Shown here piece after piece: positions 11,671 through 24,400 of a DNA stretch of 64,000 nucleotides; within the stretch, counting starts at the first letter, position 1, and each line of letters begins with the position of its first letter. The notes under the pieces were generated by a model, which was not told the DNA's origin, ran no database searches, and worked only from the letters and a program-made list of their open reading frames with translations. Both the position numbers and the translations under genes were made by a program. The stretch comes from Limnoperna fortunei (Eukaryota > Mollusca > Bivalvia > Mytilida > Modiolidae), in the NCBI GenBank assembly GCA_944474755.1, contig OX104114.1:78044623-78108622 (forward strand). The letters run 5' to 3'.

Positions 11671-14600
11671 ATCCGACACCAAAAGTGAAACCACCTAACT
11701 AGTCCACTCATCATGTCTATTTACCTGTAGATCTATTTATAGAAATGCAGGAAAAGCCGAACAATTACAAAAATAATCAAAAGTAGATTTATTTGGACAT
11801 AATTGTCATAGTAACTATGCATCTACCTACAACAAAGTCAAATCTTTTTTTCTATATGGAAATATCTAAAATAAGATGAATTGTTTTACATGTTCAATAC
11901 TAGATTATTTGCTTTATTTTTTAACAATTATTTGCATAATATCATGTTTACTGGTAAATTAATTTCACCAACTGTTTTGTAACAATTAATATTTAATTCA
12001 CCAACTTGATCCCCAAAATATGGCTGAAATATTGACAAAGTTGGAATTGAACTCTGAATAGTCAATCACTAACAGGAGGGTTTTGGTCCTTCACTCCACC
12101 AGAGGTAGAAAAAAACATTTATACATAATATATATGTTATAATCTCATAATGGTATTCATAAAATAACCACCTTATTTTAAATAACAGACTTAAGTTTTG
12201 TCAAAAAATACTTCTTCCCGATTTATTAACTTGCTTCTATGTTCTAAAACATGCACACTGGTTGTTGTTAATTACAATTAGGTGCTTTTCTTTCTGCAAA
12301 AAGTAGCTTACAATTAATAAATTTCCTGAAATCTGACAATGTTAACAATGATATAAATAATAGGATAAACAAGTATATATATCTTAAAAACTAACTAGGG
12401 ATATAGTGAAAATTAGTAATAAAACAAAACTAATGTAAAAACAAATCTTGAAATATATTGGTGTTTAATGAAAGATCAAGATTAAAAAGATACTTCCATC
12501 ATCTGATTTTAGACCAATGAAAAAAAAAAGACTTTCCACTCATAAATTGTTTAAAAATTTGGTTAAAATTAATTTGTGTCTGGCAATACTTAAAAAAATG
12601 AAGTTTGTCATTTCAGAGTTTTTATGTTAATGGCAAAGTGAAAAAATTGACCTTAACTGAATGCATTTATAATGATCAGCTGTTTTTACTCTGTTTTCAC
12701 TGGCTGAAATACAATAGTATTTCTGAGAATTCATAATGTAAATTTATAATATTTATTTTAAAATAATACAGAATATCACATATTGCTCTTTTGCATAACT
12801 GACTTCGTTATATATTTTGATATGTAATTACATTTATAATTATTTCTAGGGTAAAAACTGTTAGAATTAATAATTTTAACATATTTTTTAGACGAGACAA
12901 ACAATGTTACAAAATATATCATTCAAAATTGTTCATATACATTTTTTCCAAATATATCCATTGTAAAACGCATCTATATGAGTTTCTTGTTATTCTATTT
13001 TGCCATATTAAAGTTTTTACTTACATAACTAAGGTATCTAATTAAAATCTGCCAAGTATGTAAAGAAGAATCCTATGTTAACAATTGAATTAAGTTTAAA
13101 CAGAACCAATATATTTCCAGGATCAAAGCAGAGAGAAACATGCATGTGTAGTACACTTAGAGACCTCAGATTTCCTGGAATAGGCAAAGTTGTCTTGACA
13201 TTGTCCTAGAAAGTGCAAGTGTGTATGATATTCAATAGGACTTGAAGTAATCTGCCAAAGAAACTCACCACCAAGAGCAATTACAGGGCACAGATTTAAA
13301 TACTGATTTACAACTTGTTATTTCTAAAAACACATTTTTAACTTTTAACTGAGAAAAAATAAGGGTGTTTTTTTTATAAAATTATCAAACCAGAAATAAA
13401 AAGAAGCACATTGACATTAAATTCTGATTGGGTATGCCAGAATCCATGTACTGACATTAATTAGGAACACCAGGTTACTGACATTTATTCAACATTATAT
13501 CTGTTGTAATTTTAAAATGCAAATAGAATTATTTGTATGACAATTTAACAGATAACATTGGCAGTGTTTAAGAATCTACAAAACAGCCACCATTGCAGCT
13601 TTGTAAAGAAAAACTTGTACCTTCATAGTGTTGTCTTTTTGTTATATTATAATTTATATAAAGCGTCATTGTACAAATTCGTTTTTTATTCATGCTTAGA
13701 CAAACAAAATGAGCATCTATGTATAAATTCTACATATTTTCAGTCCTACGAAAGTAGTAATACTATTTTGTAATGTAATGGATCCCAATCCTTACAGTAA
13801 AAAAATAGGTTCCTACTATGAATCAACATTATAAAATGCTGTTAAATGTCACTAAATACAGATACTGTACATAATCTATGGCAATGTAACAGATGAAGGT
13901 CAAAATTCTGCATTCAAATTATTCTATTGCAAAAAAATGCTGCTAAAGGTGTTGGGTTATTAGAAAATCTAACATCTCTTCTCTATTAAATTTCTATAAA
14001 GGGTCTGATAATAATACAAAAGCAAAAAAGACATATTTAACAACTGAAATAAATGTTTTTGACACACTGAACTTTTTATAAACATTGTTAAGTCAAACAG
14101 GGCAGTTTATTAACAAATTTGTTGTCTTAAAAAAAATTATACAACATCCATGTGGAATTAAAAGTTATGACCAAAAACTAAAGCAATAATTGTTTTACAG
14201 AATATATTTGCAAAGAAAATGAAATATACTACAAGAATGATATATATACGAAAGGAAAAGCACCTTAACACAAAATTGTTCCATCCAAAACATCCTATTA
14301 CAAGTAAACATAAACACGAACCCTTATCTTGGCAGACTACCTAACGACAGAATCCGTCTTCATCACTAACCAGACTTTAACAAATATCAATGTATTACAT
14401 TGTATTGACTATATCTTTTTTCTAACAACAAAATGCCTCCGAGTATTTATTGCACAATTAAACAGTTTGTTTTTTGGCAAAACAACTGTGTTGCATCTCA
14501 AAACTTTAGTATTCTGATACTTACACATAATGAGACTATTGACAAATGAACAAGTCGTCAAATTTTAATAGTTAACTTTTGGTAAAATATATAATTCTAA

Positions 14601-15381
14601 TCCTTTTTGGTTTATATTGTAAGTCAAAGAAAGAAAGCCAACACCCATCTGTATGAAACTTAGAAACTAAATCACATAAAATCAAATTAAGGAACACCTT
14701 AGCAATCTGTAAACAGAAGAAAAACATTTGGTAAGAAATTGGCAAATTTACTCTTGTTTACTATAACAACACGTATACAATCCATAAGAGTATTGTTCTG
14801 TGTAGACTAAAACTATTTATAAAAGGTACAGGTATAAATGTATTATAAAGATAAAAAATCTTATAACAGAAATAAAAAATGTAAAACGATGTAAAAAATT
14901 AAATTTATAGAATTTCTTTGTGCCATTTTTTTCAACATTAAAACTGATTTTCCATCAAAATAAAAAAAATGCTTCCTTCTACCAATTTTTAAAATTTTTA
15001 TGTGTGAAATATATAATTGTATCAAGTTTACATTAAAACAACCCACATGTAAAGAAGCAAATATACTTTTTAGATTCAAAATCAGTTGACGTGACAAAAT
15101 TATGAGACAGTAATTAAACACAGCAACTGTCATGTAATAAAATTCTTGGCAAGCTGTCACAAAACCAAAAAAAGTGAAATAATCACATGATCTCAAATTA
15201 AACTAAATATAAAATAAAACCTCAAAAACAAAAAAAACAATTTTTCTCCTTCGTATTTCACATTTTAAATAGCACAGGATAAAATACATTGCAAGTTTCC
15301 CTAACAACCAATAAAACAAACAACCACTATATACACTAATAAATAACAGATCTGGCACATGTTATAATACGACAGGTCTGT
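11671..15381 (-). other. AT-rich flank; may contain the E-Syt 3' UTR
   Basis: The E-Syt stop codon is at 15382-15384. Reading down the minus strand, the first canonical AATAAA that I find is the complement of TTTATT at 14446-14451, about 0.94 kb past the stop; another lies near 13686. Either could end the mRNA, but I cannot choose between them from sequence. No coding exons were recognised in this stretch. Confidence 0.3.
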
Positions 15382-15448
15382 CTACAAGTCTGTCTCAGAA
15401 GGAACATGAACTGGTTTACAATCATCTTCATCTGGCTGGAGGTCAAAC
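15382..15448 (-). CDS. ESYT2: E-Syt exon 21 (799-820 and stop)
   Basis: 67 nt encoding '[19 protein letters not shown]' then DL and TAG at 15382-15384. Acceptor ATTTTAAG. A compact, acidic C-terminus. Confidence 0.94.
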
Positions 15449-18400
15449 CTTAAAATAGAAAATAAAAAGGGTTTGTTATTTACTGCCAAACTGTAGGTAT
15501 TGAAGTAAAGATTGGTGACATTTTACATTTAATTTGCCCACTTTATTCTTGGAAGTAGGTTTTAATTGAGGAAGTGGAACTTGGTAATGATTACTTCTAA
15601 ATTTAATCCAATAAGGTAGTATATTTTATTAGGTAAGCAATCCTGGCTGAAACAAGATTTTATAATATACATTTTATCCATTTTTTGTGTGTTCTGACTT
15701 TGAGCTACTGTTTGTTTATTATTGCTAATAGCTGTTCTACAAAATATACCTGGTGTGGTCAAAACAAAGTTCAATAAAATTTATTTCTATCTGAACACCC
15801 TATTAAAAATTTTTTTTTAAATTGAGGTACTAGTACCCAATTATAACTGACAGCATTCTCTACGATGCATTACTCTAATATTAAATGTGTGTTTACGAGA
15901 ACAAGAAAATATGTCTCAGCGACACTGATGTTCTGCTTTGCACCTATTGGTAAACACCCCCTTTTTCTAAGTGCACTCAAGTGTGAAATAAAAATCGTCA
16001 CAGCTGTATAGAGCCCTGCCAATAAGATCTCATTATGTTGTAACTGTATACAAAGTTTCATTAAGATATTTAGTCATCTTAATAAAAAAAAACATAGCTT
16101 CAAAGCAAAAGTAAACCTTAGGCAGGACAGATGTGTGGACAAAAAAGCAAAAAGATGAACACAAATCTTTGGTTGGTTGGACATAGAAATCTAAAGTAAA
16201 TGTCAATTTTCCAGCAATTTAAATGGCTATGAAAAGTTATAAATTATATGTACATACCAGTAAGTTGCAGCCTTGGTCTGATCCATGTTTAACATGTGTA
16301 CTTGAGCTATTCCTATAAACTTTTTGTTGGAAGAATAGAAAGATGTGTCATTCTTCACAGACAGCTCTAGTGTTTTCTTTGGTAAGTCTAAATGAGTAAC
16401 TTGGAACTCAAATCTGTAACAGAATGCAAAACTACTTACACGCTAAAATATTACTTTTTAGCAAATTCCTCAATGTTATTGTAATAAAAATAAATTAGTT
16501 TTCTTCAAGTTGTTGCTTTATGGTTTTATAACAAAGGACCATAACTCATGTATCAAAATAAAATAGAAAACCTTTTTACCACACTACAGATGTTTTTCTA
16601 CTGATGTATTTATAACAATGGTCTTGTGTAATTCGCAGGTCTAAAAAACAGCATAGAAAAAATATTCCTGAAGTTGCATAAATCCATATTTAATTTAAAA
16701 TTGAGAAAAAATAAATGCCTGATAGACATTTTTTTACTGCGGCTATATACACTGATCCAATTACTGCATCTCAAGTGACTGCTTTGTATGCCTTTTGCTC
16801 CAAGAGTGACTACCAATTAAATATGCATAAATCGACAGCTTATATAATAAGAATCACAAAACAAACTATTGTTTAAATTTGCATTTAATGAACAATGTAG
16901 AACTATTATTTTAGTGACATACGTTTCGTCCCAAACAGGATTTAGAGTATTCTTTATTGTCTGAGTTTTTTTCTTTCCACCGCTGGACTTGTCTGGCAAG
17001 AGGAACAATCTTACATAAGGGTCGGCAAGGTTGTCATTAGTGTCACATGGTATTAAGTTTCTAAAATAAAACAAACAAACAAATTATGTAGTTACAAGGT
17101 CATAAAAGATATGTTGGAATAAGCAACCAATTGTCCTCTCTTTGGGAACATCAAAAATATTTCTTTATGGCTACAATTATTTGTGACAGACAGTTTATTT
17201 GTTACTTTTGTCAAAAGAATTGTGGTTCAAATATGCTGGTCATGAGTAAAGACAACATTTACCTTAAATTTCTGATTTAAATGTTGACTTTCTATAAATT
17301 TCAAAAACAGTTGAAAGTGACGAAAAAATAAAATAAAAGGTACATGCATGACTATCAGACCTAGGTGTTGGATGCAGTACAATTTTGTAGATGATTCAAA
17401 TGAGTGGTTTAAACAATATTAGATCGTCCAATTATCCTAAAATAAACCTGAATTAATGTTGAATACTAATATATTACTTCCTTTTGTGAGCAGTATTTAC
17501 CAGTAATAAGACAAAATCATAAGAAAGCACTTCATACACAAGAAATATTTCAGACATATTTTAGATGAACTAAATCAATTTTACCAAGTACATATATCCC
17601 ATGTTGTAAAGAATTACACTAATTCTACATGTATAATATTCTGGACAAAAAACCCCCCAGTGATCTCTACTTATAACAATTCTTTTTATGTGGCATACTA
17701 GACAGCTGTATAGTGTCATCATGAGATTTTAGAAGGATTCTATACATGTATTATCTATCCCCACCCACACAAATCACAGAGAGTTACGCTGGTTACAATT
17801 GCTTATAAAATTTTTAACAAGCACAGAACAGAAAGACTGTAATACAGTTCAACAATCTAAACAGAAAAAATGCCCTTTCTCAGAAGGTTCCATTATTATT
17901 CATTTTAAAATAACATTTTATTCAGTCAAGATGGAAACAGCACCTTACATTTTCAGATTTGAAACATTAAGATGTATGTGATAGCAGGCCTAGACTATCA
18001 ATGTGATATTATGTGCTGTAGAAAGCAGATTTAAGATGCATTTTACTTAATAGTTTCCCGGTTGTCTTAACTATTAGATAAAATAAACAGATAAATTCCC
18101 TGTCTCCAGTATATTTTGAGAAGTTAGCAGCTATGACTGTTTAGACAGCATTTAAATACTTACACACACTTGTGAACCACAACAACCAATCGCTGTCTTT
18201 GTGTTGAGTATCTGAGTGTAACCTGTATCTTTCCACGACCATATAGACCTCCTTGATTTGACCTATAAACCAAATTTAGATAGATAATGCCTTGATGTAG
18301 AAAAATTAGATAGGAACACAAAAACAAGTGTGGACTGTGAGCTAATGCTCATTAGTGATACCCCACTGTCACACAAATTTTGCATGTATGTCTACTATGT

Positions 18401-21400
18401 GTAAAAATCTAAGTATTCAGTAAACAGGAAGAAGATGACCAAGGAGCATAAAATCGCTAAACACCATATGGCACTATAGGTTTTGTTTGTTTGAATGGTA
18501 TTTTAATGCCACTTTCAGCAATTTTTCAGCTATATCATGGCGTCCAGTTTTTATTGGGTGAGGAAGCCGGAGTACACGCAGAAAACCCCTGGCCTGTGGC
18601 AAGAAAACTGGCAATCCTTGTCAATTAAGATTGGAGTCAAGTACACCCTGCCTGCAGTGAGAATCAAACCCACAATCTCAGTGTTGACAGACGTATCAAT
18701 AGTAGACGAACTACCTTGTTCACTCGGCCACAGAGGCCCCTGGCACTATAGGATAAAGCAACATGCAAAATATCAGCTTCTATATGCTATAGTTGCTTAG
18801 AAAACTGAGACAGAAATTTTTGTTACGGACAGAGGGACGGACAAGGGTAAAAGAGTATACCCCCTCTTCTTTGAAGCTGGGGTATAATAAGCTTTATTCA
18901 AGAATCCAATACAAGCCATATACAAAAGTAAAAATATTTCTTATTTACATGCATTTACACTGTAATTAAAAAAAATACTATAAACTGTCAAGACCTATAA
19001 GACTTAAAACGAACCAGTACACAGAAAATGACATAATGATTACCCCACGATAACCTACATTCTTTGGCACCAGTCTATTTAACATATAATAATAAATACA
19101 TACGTTGGCGATGGAGACTGGGCTTTTCTCTGTCTGACGTCAGAATCTTTTATTGGTGTTGATGTGTTCATTGGAGGTATCAGAAGGCCCTCTGGAGGCT
19201 TACTGGACACTGTATTAACTTTCTCTTCCTTGATAACAATCTCTTCCTGTTTCACTTCTGCAGTTTTGGGTTTTTCTGGGTCCACTGAACTAGAAGGGCT
19301 TTGTTTTGCATCATTGGATGCAACAGTTTCTGCTGTTTTTGAAGATGTGTCATCCTCATCATCCATCATTTCTGCATTGTACTCTTGTGTAAGAATCTGT
19401 TCAATAATTAAACAACAAGTTAAAATTTTCAGAAATTAGGTTTATAAAAACCTTTTTATTTTTCTAAAAGGACCAAGTGGTAAAAGTGTAGTTTTTTTAT
19501 TGTAACTCTTACAACAGAGAGGAACAATTTAAATGACTTATGTTACTTTCAAGGCGAAATGCGACTGTTTTATAAGCAATGAATCACGAAACATTAATGC
19601 TTAATCTATGCTTTTAAATTTGCTGGCTTCAATTTTCTAGGCATTTTAAAGACAGAACCACTAATGATTATTATATAATAAATAGTGTGTGTAATGTACT
19701 TTCTAAACTCATATACTATTAGTCTTAATTAGCCCAGCTAAATTAACACAAGTGTGGACACAGAAAAACGTCTCGCCTGCATTCCGCATCAGTAACGAAA
19801 ATAAATTTCGTCATAAGCATTACGTAAATAGCATTAAATATCAGCAGCGGCCTGTATACAAAATATTGTCACTATACCCTGCATAGTTACAGGGGAACAG
19901 CCGTAACCTAAAAACTTTAACGTAGTCGCTGGACCGTGAAATTGAGGTCAAGGTCAGGTGGAACCTACCAGACAGTCATGTACTATTCATCAGCAACCTA
20001 TATACCAAATATTATCATCCTACCATGCGTAGTTTCAGAGGAACTATCGTAACCCAAAAACTTTAACGTAGTCCAGCTAAATTAACAAAAACTGGAATAT
20101 CTGTTTTCTGGATTTTGTTTCGAATTCGATACGATTTCATTGTTTTTTTTTAATACTAATACAACTGTAATGCTGACATGACAAAACATTCAATTTAGGT
20201 AAAACCAAACTAACTTAAAAAGATAGACAGAACTGTAAGTCTGTGTACAGTGGGTGTGGATAACATCTGATATAGATAGATAAGGAACTAAACAATTTTT
20301 AATCTGCACCCAAGTATTTTGTTTCTGTTTTGATTTATTTAAATACAAGAAAATTGTGTTTGAATGAGAAAATGAATTTTTTGCAATTGGCAAACTGAGA
20401 GCAATATTAATATATTGTTCACTCAAAAAAATGCCAGATAATATTTTTGGACCAAAATAGGGACCATACAAGTTTTTCTAAAGTAACCCCTCAAATGTAT
20501 ATGAGCATATCATTCAACACAAGCTGTTAATTTCCTTTCTAAAGAATTTTCATTGTTTAACATGTGATGATACCAGTAAAGTTTAGTAAAGATTAAAACA
20601 AAATGCTATTCCATTTAAACATCTGTGGTGGGATTATAAGTCCATAATGTAAAACCTTGGTAAAAAAGTAATCTGGGTTCTGGGCTTACCTTCTTCACTT
20701 CTGTATACTTTTTATAGAGTAACCTTAGAATATATAGGATTTACTAATTAGATCATTACATAAACTACAATACAGTACCCTCAAACATAATCTCATTCTT
20801 ATTTTACTGTTTGGTCCAGAATTCTGTAAGTTGTAGAATTTGTCAATAATCAGATCTGGTTCAGACAATAATCCTTTCAATGGAACTTTCAAACTACCGA
20901 TGGGTGTCTTTACTTTACTGTCAATAACCTACAATAGAAAAAATTGTGTTCTGTATCTTCAGCACTGTCTTTTTTGTGTGTTTTGGAAATTAAAGTAGGG
21001 GCCTCGGTGGCCAAGTGGCTAAGGTACTTCATCTACTATTGATCACAAGGTCTGTCAACATGTGGATTGCAGGTTCGAGTCTCATTGCCAGCCTGGTGCA
21101 CTCGACACCAGTCTCAATTGACAAGGATTGCTAGTTTTCCTACCAATGGTCTGGGGTTTTCTCTGGGTACTCCAGCTTCCTCCCCCAATAAAAACTGGAA
21201 GCCATGATATAGCTGAAAATTGTGAACAATAAAACAAGTATTCAAGTTAAATCAAGTACAGTTAATTTGATATTTGATTTTGGTTACAATTCAGTGTAAA
21301 TCTTCCTGGTTAAAAACCAGAGGCTCTTAAGAGCCTGTATGGCTCACCTGATTTTATAGGCAATGAATATGGCATTTCCCTGATGTTAAAGTAAGTCCTG

Positions 21401-24400
21401 TAATTTTCAATAAACTTTAAATATGACCATCCAAACAATATTACTAGAAAGCTTTCATTGGTTTCATTGGTTAACCCCTTGTATAGAGAAGATTTTTTTT
21501 ATTTGCCATTGGGTCCTATGTTAAACTAAGTCCTGCGGCGGTGGTGGCCATTTTGAATTTCCAATTGCCATTAAAAAAACATAAACTTTATAAAGGACCA
21601 TCCAAACAATATTGCTAGTAAGTTTTTGTTTCCATTGATTAACCAGTTTCAGAGAAGAAGCCTTTAAAAGCTTTTTCCCATAGGGTCCTATGTTAAACTA
21701 AGTCCTGCGGTAGTGGCCATTTTGAATTTCCAATTGCCATAAAAAACATAAACTTTATAGAGGACCATCCAAACAATATTGCTAGTAAGTTTTTGTTTCC
21801 ATTGATTAACCGGTTTAAGAGAAAAAGCCTTTAAAAGCTTTTTTCCATAGGGTCCTATGTTAAACTAAGTCCTGCGGTAGCGGCCATTTTGAATTTCCAA
21901 TTGCCATAAAAAACATAAACTTTATATAGGACCATCCAAACAATATTGCTAGTAAGTTTTTGTTTCCATTGATTAACCGGTTTAAGAGAAAAAGCCTTTA
22001 AAAACTTTTTCCCATAGGGCCTATGTTAAACTAAGTCCTGCGGTAGCGGCCATTTTGAATTTCCAATTGCCATAAAAAACATAAACTTTATATAGGACCA
22101 TCCAAACAGTATTGCTAGTAAGTTTTGTTTTGATTGGTTAAACAGTTTCAGAGAAGAAGCCCTTTTAAACTTTTTTCTCATAGGGTTGAATGTTAAACCA
22201 AGTCCTGCGGTGGCGACCATTTTGAATTTCCGATTGGGATAAAAAAAAACATTAACTTTATAGAGGACCATCCAAACAATATTGCTAGTAAGTTTTCTTT
22301 CCATTGGTTGACCGGTTTCAGAAAAGAAGCCTTTCAAACTTTTTCCCATAGGGTCCTATGTTAAATTAAGTCCTGCCGTGGCAGCCATTTTGAATTTCTA
22401 ATTGCCATAAAAAACACAAACTTTATAGAGGACCATCCAAACAATATTGCTATTAAGTTTTTGTTTCCATTGATTAAACGGTTTCAGAGAAAAAGCCTTT
22501 AAAAACTTTTTCCCATAGGGCCTATGTTAAACAAAGTCCTGCGGTAGCGGCCATTTTGAATTTCCAATTGCCATAAAAAACATAAACTTTATATAGGACA
22601 ATCCAAACAGTATTGCTAGTAAGTTTTGTTTTGATTGGTTAAACGGTTTCAGAGAAGAAGCCCTTTTAAACTTTTTTCTCATAGGGTTGAATGTTAAACC
22701 AAGTCCTGCGGTGGCGACCATTTTGAATTTCCGATTGGGATAAAAAAAACATTAACTTTATAGAGGACCATCCAAACAATATTGCTAGTAAGTTTTCTTT
22801 CCATTGGTTGACCGGTTTCAGAAAAGAAGCCTTTCAAACTTTTTCCCATAGGGTCCTATGTTAAATTAAGTCCTGCCGTGGCAGCCATTTTGAATTTCCA
22901 ATTGCCATAAATACACAAACTTTATAGAGGACCATCCAAACAATATTGCTAGTAAGTTTTTGTTTCCATTGATTAACCGGTTTCAGAGAAGAAGCCTTTT
23001 AAAACTTTTTCCCATAGGGTTCTATGTTAAACTAAGTCCTGCGGTGGCCGCCATTTTGAATTTCCAATTCCCATCAAAAACACAAACTTTATAGAGGACC
23101 ATCCAAACAATATTGCTAGTAAGTTTTGTTTTGATTGGTTAAACGGTTTCAGAGAAGAAGCCCTTTTTAACTTTTTTTCCCATAGGGTCCTATTTTAAAC
23201 TAAGTTGAGGTGGCGGCCATATTGGTTTACCAATCAAAATAAAAAACACAAACCCTTTGGGTCAGGTGAGCTAAAAATATGGCCTCTTTTAATGACTTTA
23301 TTTTATGGTTTTATTACTTGCAAGCACCTTCAAAATCCACCAGGTAGTTGATTTCTAATTTTTTAAATAAAAAAAAATGTTCTCTCATCCAAGCATACCA
23401 CAGGGATGTGAAGGATGAGAGTCATTCTTATAATTGAGCCAGAGGCTCAAGAGGGTATTATATAGCATATCATTTGCCGAGTGCAGTGAGGCATAGCGGA
23501 AACAACTCTACTTCAAAGAAGTTAAAAATAGTACAGATGGTAGTCATACACATACCACGTGATACACCTGTTACATAAATACCTGTGTAAACCCATGCTC
23601 ATCATAGTTAGAAGTGTGTTTGTGTTCAACAAATAAAAAGGGGTTGGGACTGGGAGGGTATATAATACCCTCTTGAGCCTCTGGCTCAATTATAAGAATG
23701 ACTCTCATCCTTCACATCCCTGTGGTATGCTTGGATGAGAGAACATTCTAATACATTTCGCCCTCGGCTCTTCGAGGGTATTATATAGCATATTTAAAGA
23801 GTTGACACAAACACATATCAAAGTACAAATCAAAGCAAAATAAAGTAAGTAATACTTTATTATAGTAAATCAAATCAAATCAATATTCAATACAGAAGGT
23901 ACATCAAGGAAATAAATTCCTTCAAAAAGTCCCATAAAACACATTAATTGGTAGAAATACATCAATACACCAATCACACTTAGTGATAATGATAATGTTC
24001 ATAGCTCACAAGTTACACACTGTTTAACACTGAATCTGCAAAATTAGTAGAATTATTAACTACTTCCTTATGGTAGAATTTGTGAAAAGTTTTGGCATTA
24101 GACCAATTTGCTGTATTCAAAATTTCTTGGATAGATACCCCTGCAGAAAAAGCTAAACTAGCTGCAGTGCCACGAAAAGAATGAGCCGTAAAGCTAGAAT
24201 ATTTAGGATCAGCAGCAATAAGAACTGATTTTAACCATCTTGCTATGGTACAAGTAGTGACTTTATTATAAGTCTTATAGGAAATAAAAAGATTTGAAGC
24301 TTTCCTTATGCCAGCAGTTTTCTTCAAGTATTCATTTAGAACAGCTAAGACACACAAGTCTGGTTTATGATACTTATATAGAACAACTTTTGGAATTGAA

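Noticed and set aside
22026..22721. Minus-strand frames of 107 and 64 codons with the same peptide
   Set aside because: They are produced by the ~167-bp tandem core of a non-coding element and repeat exactly with it.
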